The notes: generated by a model from the sequence alone, not told the origin. DNA of 64,000 nucleotides from Weissella oryzae SG25 (GCF_000691805.2 NZ_DF820488.1:86542-150541); one strand, 5' to 3'; shown: positions 27,342 to 36,831, numbered from the stretch's first letter. Made by a program: numbers and translations.

Positions 27342-28607
27342 TTACCTTTTAGGACTCACCCAGGTGCCGGATCCCCGACCAACGATTGTCTTAAATGCCG
27401 GTATAAAGGTTGTTACAATAGTTACTGCATTGATAATCCAGTAAAAAAGCATATACAGTGGTGCAAACATTAAATATTTGATTTTGCGACTGCTATCATC
27501 AACAATCAAGGCTGTAATCAGCTGAATTAACCCCGCAATCATTTCAAATGATATAAAAATCAATGAAAGCGTTAAGGTGTAATAAAGTGATTGCCAATCC
27601 TGTCCGAAAATTTGTACGATAAATAACGCCAGAAAAAATAGGCTACTCAACCAGAAGAAAAACGACCATAAAATACTAAAAGTTTGGTCAATAAACATCA
27701 CCGTTAAGCCAATTCTTTTAAAGGGGTGACGCAAAATTTTTGTAAAATTAGTAAACCAAACCTCTGTCCCACCTTTAGCCCAACGTTTCCGTTGCCTATA
27801 TAAATCCGGAATTGTTTCAGGGACTTGCATATAAAAGACAATCTCCGGCGCAAAAATTGATAACCATGACTTTTCTTGATGGTCCCATGCAATACTAATA
27901 TCTTCGGTCGCTCGATCTTGGCGGAAAAGGCCCACGTCAATTAAAGCTGCCTTACGATACATCGTATTAGCACCGCTATAGGCATAGATACCCCCAAAAA
28001 CCCCAGCTTGCGTTCGCTTAATTATGCCGACAATGCTCGAAAATTCAACTGTTTGTGACTTACCAATTAATTTACTTCGATTATTAACGTCCATATTTGC
28101 TGTAATGGCTGCAATATTATTTGACTCCGGGCTTAAAAAGTAACTAACATATTTCTTTAAGGCATATGGTTCTGGTAATGTGTCTGCATCGTTACTGAGA
28201 ATTAGCCGTCCCTTGGTAAAAGCTAAACCAACATTAAACGCATGGGCTTTTCCTTTATTTTTTTCAATTCTTAGAACTCTTAAGCGTGCTATTTTTTCTT
28301 GCAAGGTAGCTAAAATTTCTGGCGTTCGATCAGTTGATCCATCATCCATCACTAAAATTTCATAATTTGTATAAACTATTTTACTGGCCAAATAATTAAT
28401 AGTCCGTTCAATTACGACCTCTTCATTATGTGCCGGCACCATAATTGTTATAAATGGTTCGATTTTTTCATCAATGTTCAACCAAGCTTGCTGTTTATAT
28501 TTAAATAAAAAGTTATAACAAATTACGCCAATTGACCATTTAAGGGCGCCAATAATTGGATAAGACACAAAAGCAATAAAGGCAATTCCTAAAATTGTTC
28601 TAATCAT
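27342..28607 (-). CDS. pgaC: membrane family 2 glycosyltransferase, PgaC/IcaA-like polysaccharide synthase
   Basis: 421 residues. N-terminal membrane segment(s), then a GT2 catalytic domain with DDGSTD, SNDADT (DxD), ATEDISIAWDH and YRQRKRWAKGG (the Q-x-x-R-W motif of processive synthases), then three to four C-terminal membrane segments. This matches poly-beta-1,6-N-acetylglucosamine synthase. The upstream longest ORF start lies in the PgaD-like gene; GAGGACAAGG before this ATG and the 8-base overlap with that gene support the shorter form. Polymer identity is inferred from the family. Confidence 0.85.
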   Translation of the reverse strand: MIRTILGIAFIAFVSYPIIGALKWSIGVICYNFLFKYKQQAWLNIDEKIEPFITIMVPAHNEEVVIERTINYLASKIVYTNYEILVMDDGSTDRTPEILATLQEKIARLRVLRIEKNKGKAHAFNVGLAFTKGRLILSNDADTLPEPYALKKYVSYFLSPESNNIAAITANMDVNNRSKLIGKSQTVEFSSIVGIIKRTQAGVFGGIYAYSGANTMYRKAALIDVGLFRQDRATEDISIAWDHQEKSWLSIFAPEIVFYMQVPETIPDLYRQRKRWAKGGTEVWFTNFTKILRHPFKRIGLTVMFIDQTFSILWSFFFWLSSLFFLALFIVQIFGQDWQSLYYTLTLSLIFISFEMIAGLIQLITALIVDDSSRKIKYLMFAPLYMLFYWIINAVTIVTTFIPAFKTIVGRGSGTWVSPKR

Positions 28608-29082
28608 AAGCCTTGTCCTCGCCATTTTGATAGAGCTTTTTAATCTCATCAGTAGCAATATTTTGCTCCTCTTTTACCAGATAATATCTAACCTTGTATC
28701 TAATCTCTCTGTCACCAAATTTTTGGTCATAGTAACTTTTCAAAAGACGCTTTTTACGTTCAACTTCTGCCTCGTTAAAGGCATTTTTACGTTCGTAAAT
28801 CCGTCTAAAGTCACGATTATTGAGTTTGGTTAAAATAATATAACTGAGCGTCAATAAGAGCATAATACTAAAGAAAAATAGACTTAAAAAGCGGATTAAG
28901 CTTGTTTCCATATATAACATCTCAGACGGTAACGTTTTAAAGTATAAGGACAGTCCCACCCAAATAAAGGGGAACAATAATACCAGCCAGGCCAAAATTG
29001 CTACCAAAGTTTGGCCCACTTTTAAGGCTGACCAGCCTCTTTGAAAATACGCATCTTCATTTGTCACATTGTATGATTTCAT
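28600..29082 (-). CDS. PgaD/IcaD-like small membrane partner of the synthase
   Basis: 160 residues with two membrane helices (about 24-48 and 63-86) followed by a charged, probably coiled cytoplasmic tail (RRIYERKNAFNEAEVERKKR). Sequence similarity to PgaD is weak by eye; the call rests on topology and on the 8-base overlap with the PgaC-like gene. PgaD-type proteins are needed for synthase activity. No deacetylase (PgaB/IcaB) or export gene is nearby. GAGGG precedes the ATG. Confidence 0.65.
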   Translation of the reverse strand: MKSYNVTNEDAYFQRGWSALKVGQTLVAILAWLVLLFPFIWVGLSLYFKTLPSEMLYMETSLIRFLSLFFFSIMLLLTLSYIILTKLNNRDFRRIYERKNAFNEAEVERKKRLLKSYYDQKFGDREIRYKVRYYLVKEEQNIATDEIKKLYQNGEDKAYD

Positions 29083-29327
29083 CACAATCCCTCGATTCTA
29101 AAAAAGTCGCTTTTATGTTTTAAACACATCCCCAATCAATATACCTTCACGATAACAGAAATAGATGTTATTTCTGCTGTTTTTTTGCACTAATTTATTG
29201 AGGAAAATGAAGCATTAATGAACAACTTTCCCTATCAAAGATTTGAAAAAAAAAATAAAGCTTGATTAACTCAAGCTCTACCATATTTTTTATAAATTTT
29301 AATCCTGACCAACTTTTAAAACCATTA

Positions 29328-31427
29328 TCAGGCGGTAATTGCCAATACTTGTTGAACCCGCTGTAACTGTAAGGTTTGCGCCTGATTTATTTCATCGTAC
29401 AAGACTGCCGCCATTGCTGGTGAAATATACCCACTGTTAATACCCCGTTGAATAAAATTATATTCTTGCTGAAAGGCTTGAATATAATAGTTACTGTCAA
29501 CGTAAACAGTATTTTTGCTATAATCATGGCGAATTTGCATTGAATACTTATTAATTGCTTGCCGTACAAAATTAATATGATCATTATCGCTTAGTTTATT
29601 CACTAAGCGTGCTCTCAACACATCATCAATGTATAAATCAGAGGCATTTATAACTTCCGTGTTAAGTTCCAGTAAGGCATCACGAATATCACGTCGCTTG
29701 GCTAAGACTTCGACCGATTGGTTTGCTAACCAAGCTTTACGCGCTGATTTACGTTGGTGCGGTGTTATCTGACCGTTCTGAATATGCCACATTGCGTGCT
29801 TATATTCATGATGCAGCTTCTCACCGTACTTATGCATTGCAAAACTAAGGTATTTAATCAAATGAACTTTCCGATTTGAAAAGCCAATTTCATAGCAATC
29901 AAGGACCTTTTCATAGATATTAACAACTTCGGCGCTATACTTTTGACTAATCGAAGGCCCGTGAATATATGTCAACATAAAGTCTTTTGTTTCGTATAAT
30001 AGCCGTTGATAAGCTCTAAAATCCTCAACTTGATTAATATGATTACCCTTTTGCGATTGTAATTGCTCCGTTAAGGCATCCCTTACATCGTGCTCACTAA
30101 TCAAATCACGGATTTGCAAAGTTGCAAAATCAACCATTTTATTTCGAATGTGATTAATATCAGCTAAGGAATAAGTAGTTTCCTTTGCAGGCAAAATTAT
30201 TGGCAACACCACGGCACTAACTAACATACTAATTAAAATAACTAGTGTTGCGATAATAATTAGTTCCTCACGGAAAGGAAAACTATGACCAGCGATTTCA
30301 CTTGGTAAAGAAAAAGCCATTGCCAAAGTTACGGTACCATGTACCCCACTAATTGCAAAAATACTTGCAAAAAAACGATGCTGTTTTGCATCATGTGCCC
30401 CCAAGAGATTATCATTGGTACTTCTCGACTGACGTACCGACCACAAAAAGCGGACAGACAACATCGCTAGATAAATTAATAAACTCACGCCAACAATTTG
30501 TATAATCTTAGCTGTTCCGATAATCTGCATTGCCTTCCAAACAGCTGGTAATGATACCCCCAAAATTAAAAATACGATACTATTTAAGACATTTGAAATT
30601 GTCTCCCAAATTGTTGTCGAAGTTAATTGTACTCGGGTTGACGTTAGCCTTAACCGACTGGTTTCCCAATTATGAACAATGCCCGTGGCAACAACGGCAA
30701 TAATTCCAGACACGCCAAGTCTTTCCGCCAGTAGGTAGACAATGAATGGTGTTAAAAGACTAATCGGAATAACCGTTGTTTCAGGATTTTTTGTTCGTAG
30801 ATTCAAATTAACGCGGAGTGAGACAATCAAAAAGCCGGCAATAATACCAACTAAAACTCCACCTGCCGCAACAAAAAGAAAATGTACTAATCCATCAAGC
30901 AGAGAGAACCGTCCCTTTGATAGAACAGCTAATGCTAAGTCCAGAATGACTAATCCGGTTGCATCATTAAATAATGATTCTAACTCCAAAGCTTCACCAA
31001 CAGTACCTGGCATATCAGTATTACCAGTTAAAGATTTTACCGCTACCGCATCGGTTGGTGTTACAATCGCTGCTAACGCAATGGCAAGCGGTAGAGTCCA
31101 ACCAGTTTCAAAAATATTAGTCAATAAGCCGAAAATTAAAGTACTAACTAAAGCTAGGATAACCGATAGCAAGAATATCACGCTAAAGCGTTGTTTAATT
31201 TTTGTAAAAGACTGTTTTTGACCATCAATAAACATAATTGGCGCAATAATTACTAAAAGAAAAAACTCTGGCTGCAACTCAAAATTTTTAAAGAAGGGTG
31301 TTAATGAAAGCATTACCCCAATCGTAATTAGAATAAACGCCTCTGGAATTTTTGGCAAAAACTGCTTAATAATATTGGTTAAGATTATACCAACTAATAG
31401 CAGTGCCACTGTATAAAATGTTTGCAA
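29328..31427 (-). CDS. CPA1-family Na+/H+ antiporter (NhaP/YjcE-like)
   Basis: 699 residues. About twelve membrane segments lie in the first 410 residues; the ion site is in ELESLFNDATGLVIL, preceded by IVTPTDAVAVKSL. A long cytoplasmic C-terminal region (about 430-699) is helical and charged. It exchanges Na+ for H+ across the membrane. Start is a TTG with GGGGGAG just upstream; there is no in-frame ATG nearby. Single-gene unit. Confidence 0.88.
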   Translation of the reverse strand: MQTFYTVALLLVGIILTNIIKQFLPKIPEAFILITIGVMLSLTPFFKNFELQPEFFLLVIIAPIMFIDGQKQSFTKIKQRFSVIFLLSVILALVSTLIFGLLTNIFETGWTLPLAIALAAIVTPTDAVAVKSLTGNTDMPGTVGEALELESLFNDATGLVILDLALAVLSKGRFSLLDGLVHFLFVAAGGVLVGIIAGFLIVSLRVNLNLRTKNPETTVIPISLLTPFIVYLLAERLGVSGIIAVVATGIVHNWETSRLRLTSTRVQLTSTTIWETISNVLNSIVFLILGVSLPAVWKAMQIIGTAKIIQIVGVSLLIYLAMLSVRFLWSVRQSRSTNDNLLGAHDAKQHRFFASIFAISGVHGTVTLAMAFSLPSEIAGHSFPFREELIIIATLVILISMLVSAVVLPIILPAKETTYSLADINHIRNKMVDFATLQIRDLISEHDVRDALTEQLQSQKGNHINQVEDFRAYQRLLYETKDFMLTYIHGPSISQKYSAEVVNIYEKVLDCYEIGFSNRKVHLIKYLSFAMHKYGEKLHHEYKHAMWHIQNGQITPHQRKSARKAWLANQSVEVLAKRRDIRDALLELNTEVINASDLYIDDVLRARLVNKLSDNDHINFVRQAINKYSMQIRHDYSKNTVYVDSNYYIQAFQQEYNFIQRGINSGYISPAMAAVLYDEINQAQTLQLQRVQQVLAITA

Positions 31428-31690
31428 TTTTCTCCCCCATTTCTCTGAAATTATACTTGTAAAATTTAATAATAATAATAATTTATGTAGGATTCAGTTA
31501 GCTAAAAAAAGAATTACACTCAGTATTTTACATTAGATGCCTTTGATATATATTATAATTCTAAGAAATAATCATATTTTAGCCTATGACATTGTAACAA
31601 ATAATATGTCTTTGGCAAACACTTTTTTTGATTTTCTGTTTCGGCTTTAATCAATAAAACCTATGTTATTTTTACTCAGCATAGCAATAA

Positions 31691-31722
31691 AAAAACCAAG
31701 AATGAATTAACTCATTCTTGGC
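31691..31722 (-). terminator. terminator of the NADH peroxidase gene
   Basis: Stem CCAAGAATGA / TCATTCTTGG with loop of six and TTTTTT on the minus strand, 16 bases after the stop. Confidence 0.88.
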
Positions 31723-31737
31723 CAAATATTTAATTAT

Positions 31738-33108
31738 TTACTTTGTAAAGGGTGCATAACCAAGCGCTTTTTGAGCAGCCAAATTTAAGCTACTCCACTG
31801 TCGATCGAAGCCAGGTTGGAAGAAAAAGTCAGCCTCAGCTAAGTCTTCCAATGTCAACCTTTGCATAATTGCAAGTGCAAGCGTATTACCATGCGGTGTA
31901 ATGTCATGATTTTTCGCCATAACTGCCCCACCTAGAATTACGTGGGTCAGCGGATCGAAGGCTAAACGAATGATAACATCACCATTACCCGCTTCAGCAG
32001 GTACGAAAGCTGGTTGTCGCGTATCGGTATAAGTAATTGATTCAATCGCTACATTTGCCCGTTTAGCAGTTGCTTCATTCAAGCCGGCTGTAGCAAAAGA
32101 ATAGCCGAAGATTTCCAAGGCTGATGAACCAACAATTCCCCTGAAGGGACGAATATTATTAGAAAAGATCGTCTGTGCAACATATTGCGCTTCACGCCGT
32201 GCAGTTGTTGCTAAAGCAACGGGTAGCGGCTTCTTTGCAGGGATATTATATGGTAGGATTGCATCCCCAATTGCAAAAATATCTGCTTGATTTGTTCGCA
32301 AATACTTATCCGTTTTAATCCAGCCACGCTCATCTAGAGCAACCACATCACTTAACCAAGCCGTATTAGGCTTTACACCAACACCTTCGATTACCAAGTC
32401 TGCTGGATAACTGCCCTGGTCGGTCTTAACTGCTGAGACATTTTGCCCATCATCAGAGCGATATTCAACTAATTGCTCACCAACTGCCACGGTCACATTA
32501 TTTGCAATCAATTCCTTAGTGATTAATTCCGTCATATCAGCATCAAGGTATGAAGCTAAGACACGGTCCTGCAAATCAAGCACGGTTACATGCTTACCAG
32601 CTTTAGCAAAGGCCTCAATTGCTTCAATTCCAATGTATCCGGCACCAACGACGACGACATCTTTAACAGTTGGGTCCTCTAGTTTCTTTTTAAGCGCTAA
32701 TGCCCAATCATGACCGCGCATTAGATAAATATTATTTAGCTGCTTACCTGGTAAATTCAATTGAACCGGTGAGACACCGACACTCAAAATCAATTTATCA
32801 TAATCATCAACTTGTTTATTACCATCATGGTCAGTAAAGGTTAATTGATGCTGATCCGCATCAATTGCTGTGACTTCACTATTTGCTAGGACCTTACCAC
32901 CTAATTTTTCAAGGTCTGCGGCTTTAAAATTCCGAACGGTTGTATCGTCTTCAACCTTATTCATCAAATAGAGCTGCATTCCACAAGACATAAAGGAAAT
33001 AAAATCACTAGCTTCATAAATTGTTACTTCCACATCTTTATTCTGTGTCAAAAGTTCCAAAGCTGCCTCATGACCACCATGTGACGCACCAATAATTGCA
33101 ATTCTCAT
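31738..33108 (-). CDS. npr: NADH peroxidase (FAD-dependent, single redox cysteine)
   Basis: 456 residues. His10 (GASHGGHEA) and Cys42 (FISFMSCGMQLYL) are at the same positions as the catalytic pair of Enterococcus NADH peroxidase. FAD motif at the N-terminus, NAD motif VVVVGAGYIGIEAIEAFAKAG about 150-170, and the C-terminal DFFFQPGFDRQWSSLN. It reduces H2O2 to water with NADH. A water-forming NADH oxidase is the alternative in this family; the histidine and close match to the peroxidase favour the first. Strong SD GAGGGGGAG. Confidence 0.82.
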   Translation of the reverse strand: MRIAIIGASHGGHEAALELLTQNKDVEVTIYEASDFISFMSCGMQLYLMNKVEDDTTVRNFKAADLEKLGGKVLANSEVTAIDADQHQLTFTDHDGNKQVDDYDKLILSVGVSPVQLNLPGKQLNNIYLMRGHDWALALKKKLEDPTVKDVVVVGAGYIGIEAIEAFAKAGKHVTVLDLQDRVLASYLDADMTELITKELIANNVTVAVGEQLVEYRSDDGQNVSAVKTDQGSYPADLVIEGVGVKPNTAWLSDVVALDERGWIKTDKYLRTNQADIFAIGDAILPYNIPAKKPLPVALATTARREAQYVAQTIFSNNIRPFRGIVGSSALEIFGYSFATAGLNEATAKRANVAIESITYTDTRQPAFVPAEAGNGDVIIRLAFDPLTHVILGGAVMAKNHDITPHGNTLALAIMQRLTLEDLAEADFFFQPGFDRQWSSLNLAAQKALGYAPFTK

Positions 33109-33269
33109 ATTCTCTCCCCCTCTTGAAGATGTTTAAAATAAGTAAACCACTTACCAGTATCGATGGATTCACACATAATAGCGGAGCACCCCTCCATACA
33201 AATTAATTGTAAGTCTTGAAGAAGTAAAATACAATTGCACCCCTTTGGCTGAGCAACTAACTACTTAAC

Positions 33270-34652
33270 TTATTTTTCAATCTGCTGAGTGTTACCAACT
33301 GTATTTTTCTTTATACCAAGCCCGGTCCAAGCGGAAATTAAAGAGAACACAGGTGATAGCAATGAAAAAAATACAAATGGTGCAAAATTAGTTACTGGAA
33401 CGCCTAGAGTCTGTGCAGCAAAGCTACCAGCCACCCCCCAAGGAACTAGATAATTAATTACCGTCCCACCATCTTCAATCACACGGCTAAGACTTAAACG
33501 TGAAAGGCCCTTTTTATCAAAACTAGTTTTCCACAACTGGCCTGGGAGAATGGTTGCTAAAAATTGTTCACCAATCATAAAATTAGCGCCAATACCAGTT
33601 AATAGAGTTCCCATTACAAGCCCGCTAACGGTTTTTATCCGCTTAATTACTGGTTCCATAACCACTTGCATAATTTTTTGTTCAGTCAACAATCCGCCCA
33701 ACGCTAATGCAAACATAATAATTATAACTGTCGGCATCATTGACATCATTCCACCCCGATTCAACAAGTTACTCAATAATTCATTTTGTTCAGGCGTTTT
33801 GAAGCCATTGATTAATGTTTCGCTCAAATTTTGTAAATTATTATGCGTTAAAAATAAAACACTTGATACCGCAACATTAACAAGCAAAGTTGGAATTGCT
33901 GGGATTTTTAACCAAATCATCCCAACTAATAAACTCAGGGGTAAAACTGCCCACCAAGTTGGTGATAAAAGATTGCTTAAGCCTTCTAAATCAGCTACCG
34001 ACCCATGATGATTGCCTAGACCGATAATCGTGAAAATAAGCAACGAACTAACCAAGGCTGGTAAAGTCGTCCACATCAAATTTTTAATATGGTCAAATAA
34101 ATCAACCTCAGCAATTGATGCCGCTAAGCTAGTTGATTCTGATAATGGTGAATTTTTATCTCCAAAAATTGCCCCAGATAAAATTGCCCCAGCAACTAGC
34201 GCCGGGTTAAAACCAAGTGCAGTGCCAACCCCCATTAAGGCCACACCAACAGTCGCTAAGGTAGTAAAAGCCGAACCAATCATTGACCCCACCATTGCCG
34301 CAATGATTAAAGCCGTTGGTAAAAACCAGTTTACATTGGCGATTTTAAAGCCTAACCAGAGCATGGTTGGAATTACATTCACAGCCATCCATAGAGCAAT
34401 TAACATACCAATCAGCAAAAATAAAAATAATGGTCCTAGGGCTGTTGAAATTCCTGCTAAAATTTGTTCTTGTATCTGTGACCAACTAGTCCGATTAATT
34501 TTAGCAAAGGCGGTCATTATAACCAGGCTAAGTAACAAGGGGACGACTGGGCTAAGCTTAAAGCCAATAATTCCAAAGCCAAAAACACTGACTAGTAGCA
34601 CCACTAAAATCAATGCCTGGATAAAGCTTGGTGTCTTCACGTTATCTGTCAT
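33270..34652 (-). CDS. NhaC-family carrier under T-box control, probable tyrosine transporter
   Basis: 460 residues, about twelve membrane segments. NhaC family marks are AMVGSMIGSAFTTLATVGVA, AILSGAIFGDKNSPLSEST and GANFMIGEQFLATILP. The family is named for Na+/H+ antiport, but members preceded by a tyrosine T-box (YheL type) have been proposed to carry tyrosine. Here a T-box with a UAC-containing specifier region lies just upstream, so tyrosine uptake is the better guess. SD is TTAGGAG. Confidence 0.85.
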   Translation of the reverse strand: MTDNVKTPSFIQALILVVLLVSVFGFGIIGFKLSPVVPLLLSLVIMTAFAKINRTSWSQIQEQILAGISTALGPLFLFLLIGMLIALWMAVNVIPTMLWLGFKIANVNWFLPTALIIAAMVGSMIGSAFTTLATVGVALMGVGTALGFNPALVAGAILSGAIFGDKNSPLSESTSLAASIAEVDLFDHIKNLMWTTLPALVSSLLIFTIIGLGNHHGSVADLEGLSNLLSPTWWAVLPLSLLVGMIWLKIPAIPTLLVNVAVSSVLFLTHNNLQNLSETLINGFKTPEQNELLSNLLNRGGMMSMMPTVIIIMFALALGGLLTEQKIMQVVMEPVIKRIKTVSGLVMGTLLTGIGANFMIGEQFLATILPGQLWKTSFDKKGLSRLSLSRVIEDGGTVINYLVPWGVAGSFAAQTLGVPVTNFAPFVFFSLLSPVFSLISAWTGLGIKKNTVGNTQQIEK

Positions 34653-34699
34653 ATTTTTCTCCTAAATATTAATACTGGTGTCATAGTGCTAGTCCAGTA

Positions 34700-34756
34700 T
34701 CAATATCGGCTAAGCCCCCCAAAGGAAGTTTTAATTTTGATCTTTGATAAACCCAT
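34700..34756 (-). CDS. 18-residue leader ORF between T-box and nhaC
   Basis: ATG follows a perfect GAGGAGG at a normal distance and encodes MGLSKIKIKTSFGGLSRY, then stop. It lies after the T-box terminator and 47 bases before nhaC. It is cationic, with no membrane helix, and ends in Arg-Tyr. It could be a leader peptide that couples tyrosine supply to nhaC translation, or a chance ORF. I know no family for it. Confidence 0.4.
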   Translation of the reverse strand: MGLSKIKIKTSFGGLSRY

Positions 34757-34797
34757 TTTGCTTCCTCCTCGTAAACTTGTTTGCCTGTTTATTCCAT

Positions 34798-34834
34798 AAA
34801 AAAATCCCAGCAGCGTTAATAAACACTGCTGGGA
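34798..34834 (-). terminator. T-box-controlled terminator
   Basis: Stem TCCCAGCAG / CTGCTGGGA extended inward, followed by seven or more T on the minus strand. It overlaps the downstream side of the T-box antiterminator. Confidence 0.9.
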
Positions 34835-35045
34835 CGAATTAAAATCCGCGGTACCACCCACAATTATTCCTAATAACTAGGAACCACTCAATTAATTTAT
34901 TTTATCTATCGCTTATATCTCTTAGTAGTTCGTTTTTACTAGTCTGCGCTATTCACAGCAACCATAGCTTCTCTTACATATAACTAGTAAATCTATTGTT
35001 AGCTATGTTACTTGCCTTGAAAACAAAAGTCAATCACCTAAATTC
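34798..35045 (-). promoter_or_regulatory. T-box riboswitch, probably tyrosine-specific
   Basis: The T-box GGGTGGTACCGCGG lies at 34846-34859, followed by the terminator. The antiterminator bulge reads TGGT, which pairs with a tRNA ending ACCA, as tRNA-Tyr does. Stem I runs about 34915-35020 with AGAGAAGC and a distal loop; the specifier side contains GAACTACTAAG (34921-34932), in which TAC is the Tyr codon. Uncharged tRNA would stop termination and allow nhaC expression. The element itself is firm; the Tyr specificity is likely. Confidence 0.87.
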
Positions 35046-35051
35046 AGGTTG

Positions 35052-35081
35052 TTTATAAGTTATTTTTATCACAAATTTCAA
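35052..35081 (-). promoter_or_regulatory. promoter of the T-box leader
   Basis: TTGAAA (35076-35081), then TATAAA (35052-35057) after 18 bases, or TTATAA after 17. It predicts a start near 35045. Confidence 0.55.
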
Positions 35082-35123
35082 ACACTCAATTTTATTTAGG
35101 CAAATTGCTAAATACTTGGTAAA

Positions 35124-35146
35124 CTTATTTAGACTATCTAAATAAG
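35124..35146. promoter_or_regulatory. inverted repeat upstream of the TMEM175-like gene
   Basis: Perfect 10-bp arms CTTATTTAGA and TCTAAATAAG with spacer CTA, directly before the SD. A likely operator or RNA hairpin covering the ribosome site; no regulator can be named. Confidence 0.45.
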
Positions 35147-35160
35147 AAAGAGGCAATTCA

Positions 35161-35715
35161 ATGGGGAAAGCAAGATTTGAAGCTTTTACTGACGCAGTGT
35201 TAGCAATTATTTTAACAATTTTAGTTTTAGAGCTTCATTTAAATCAGAATGATCATTCAGTTAAGGCAATTATCACTATTTTACCGGAGTTTTTAGCCTA
35301 TGCGGTTTCTTTTATCGTCATTTCGGTTATGTGGGTTAATCATCATTATCTCTTTTTAAAGGTTAAAACTATTAATCATCAGATTATTTTCACAAACATC
35401 GGGTTACTTTTTATTGCCAGCCTCTTGCCAGTTACCACTGCTTGGATTGGTTCTGATATCAATGCCCGCGTACCGGCCCTCCTATATGCCATCAATGTTA
35501 TCTTATACAACCTTGCCTTTTCCGCTTTACGTAATGAGATAATTAAAGTGCAAACGTCTGCGTCACATAAAATGACCCTTGAAATTGTCTCAGCTTGTAT
35601 CAACGGAGCTGCGCTCATTCTGGTTTTCTTCTGGCCACCTTTTGTCTTCATCAGTCTCCTACTTGATGTTTTACTTTGGGGCATTCAGCCAATTAGGGCT
35701 ATGAAACACGTTTAA
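35161..35715 (+). CDS. TMEM175-like (DUF1211) membrane channel protein
   Basis: 184 residues, six membrane segments. The first helix has the family motif ARFEAFTDAVLAI (R-x-x-x-F-S/T-D), which lines the pore in bacterial TMEM175-type K+ channels. Helix 3-4 loop has MWVNHHYLF, also typical. Divergent from the nhaC unit. SD AAGAGG. A paralogue lies at 49065. Confidence 0.88.
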   Translation: MGKARFEAFTDAVLAIILTILVLELHLNQNDHSVKAIITILPEFLAYAVSFIVISVMWVNHHYLFLKVKTINHQIIFTNIGLLFIASLLPVTTAWIGSDINARVPALLYAINVILYNLAFSALRNEIIKVQTSASHKMTLEIVSACINGAALILVFFWPPFVFISLLLDVLLWGIQPIRAMKHV

Positions 35716-35730
35716 TCTGCTTATAAGTAT

Positions 35731-35763
35731 AAAGCCCGAACGTTAAAATAACTTTCGGGCTTT
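35731..35763. terminator. bidirectional terminator
   Basis: Stem AAAGCCCGAA / TTCGGGCTTT with inner GTT/AAC pairing; T-runs on both sides serve the channel gene and the oppositely oriented oxidoreductase gene. Confidence 0.88.
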
Positions 35764-35799
35764 CTTATATCCTAAATTTTAAAAAGATTGGGTAAATAC

Positions 35800-36744
35800 C
35801 TATATTTCGACAATAATTTTTCCATTCGCTTGTCCACTATCTAATAATTCATGTGCGGCAACAATTTCTGTAAAGGGGAACACAGCACCGATTGGGAAGT
35901 GCAAGTCATTATCCGCAATTAATTTCACTAGTTCCTCTAACCAGGTACGATTAACCAGTGTCGATTGGAAATTAGTCAAATAAGAGCCCATTGGAATCAT
36001 AAAGGCTGAAAAATCTTTCATTGACCATTCATCAGCCAATTCACCGGTAACTGTAATGTAACCGCCCAAACTTTTTAGATGGCCTAATGAGTCGACTAAA
36101 GATTTTGAACCTACAAAATCAATAATTGCATCATAGTGGTCACTAGTTTGCAACAGTCCATCTTGGTCTAAGATTGCTTCGTCTGCCCCTTCGGCCTGCA
36201 AAAAGGCTAATTTTTCAAACCTGCGGGTTGAGGAAGCAACCCGCACGTGCAAAGCCTTCAAAATTTTAAGAGCTGCTAACCCCACGCTACTCGTACCACC
36301 CCGTATTAAAACATGTTGCCCGGCTTTAATCTTACTTAATTTAATTGAACCATAGGCCGTATAACCACTTTCTGGAATTGTCGCCAGTTGTGTCCAGGGT
36401 AAATCAATCTCTAGCGGATAAATTTGTTCATTAGGGATTAGCCCGTATTCAGCGTAGCTGCCATCAAATTGCCGACCCATTTCACCCATGAGAGTCATAA
36501 CTTTCATCGCAACCGGCAAAGCTTCACTGGTTGAATCAGCGATTACGCCAACCGCTTCAATCCCAATCACACGGGGAAACTTCACCGCGGGCGAGCCACC
36601 AGCTCTGGTGATTGATTCAGCATGGTTTAAACCAAAAGCTTTAAATTTAATTAGTGACCAGCCAGCCTTTACCACAGGTAAAGGCCTTTCTTCATAGGTT
36701 AGCTTACTTGGACCACCAGCTTCTTTTACAACAATTGCTTGCAT
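35800..36744 (-). CDS. zinc-free MDR family quinone oxidoreductase-like enzyme
   Basis: 314 residues. Medium-chain dehydrogenase/reductase layout: N-terminal GroES-like part with FKAFGLNHAESITRAGG and GIEAVGVIADS, NADPH motif HVLIRGGTSSVGLAALKIL, and end GQANGKIIVEI. No zinc-ligand cysteines are seen, which fits the quinone oxidoreductase branch. Likely NADPH-dependent reduction of quinones or enones. The start is the ATG after a run of GTG codons; AGTGGTGG could act as SD. Confidence 0.82.
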   Translation of the reverse strand: MQAIVVKEAGGPSKLTYEERPLPVVKAGWSLIKFKAFGLNHAESITRAGGSPAVKFPRVIGIEAVGVIADSTSEALPVAMKVMTLMGEMGRQFDGSYAEYGLIPNEQIYPLEIDLPWTQLATIPESGYTAYGSIKLSKIKAGQHVLIRGGTSSVGLAALKILKALHVRVASSTRRFEKLAFLQAEGADEAILDQDGLLQTSDHYDAIIDFVGSKSLVDSLGHLKSLGGYITVTGELADEWSMKDFSAFMIPMGSYLTNFQSTLVNRTWLEELVKLIADNDLHFPIGAVFPFTEIVAAHELLDSGQANGKIIVEI

Positions 36745-36831
36745 CACTACCACCACTTTCTTTTTTAATCATCTAATTATATCTTTTAAGCTAATTTTAT
36801 CAGGGTTAGCCTAAAGCATTAATAACTAATC

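Noticed and set aside
31738..33108. Water-forming NADH oxidase
   Set aside because: His10, Cys42 and flanking residues match NADH peroxidase more closely; the oxidase remains possible but second choice.
33270..34652. Plain Na+/H+ antiporter function
   Set aside because: The T-box upstream points to an amino-acid role; the family name alone is not enough.
34012..34665. Plus-strand ORF of 217 codons antisense to nhaC
   Set aside because: It is long only because the opposite strand codes for a membrane protein; composition and lack of SD mark it as a shadow.
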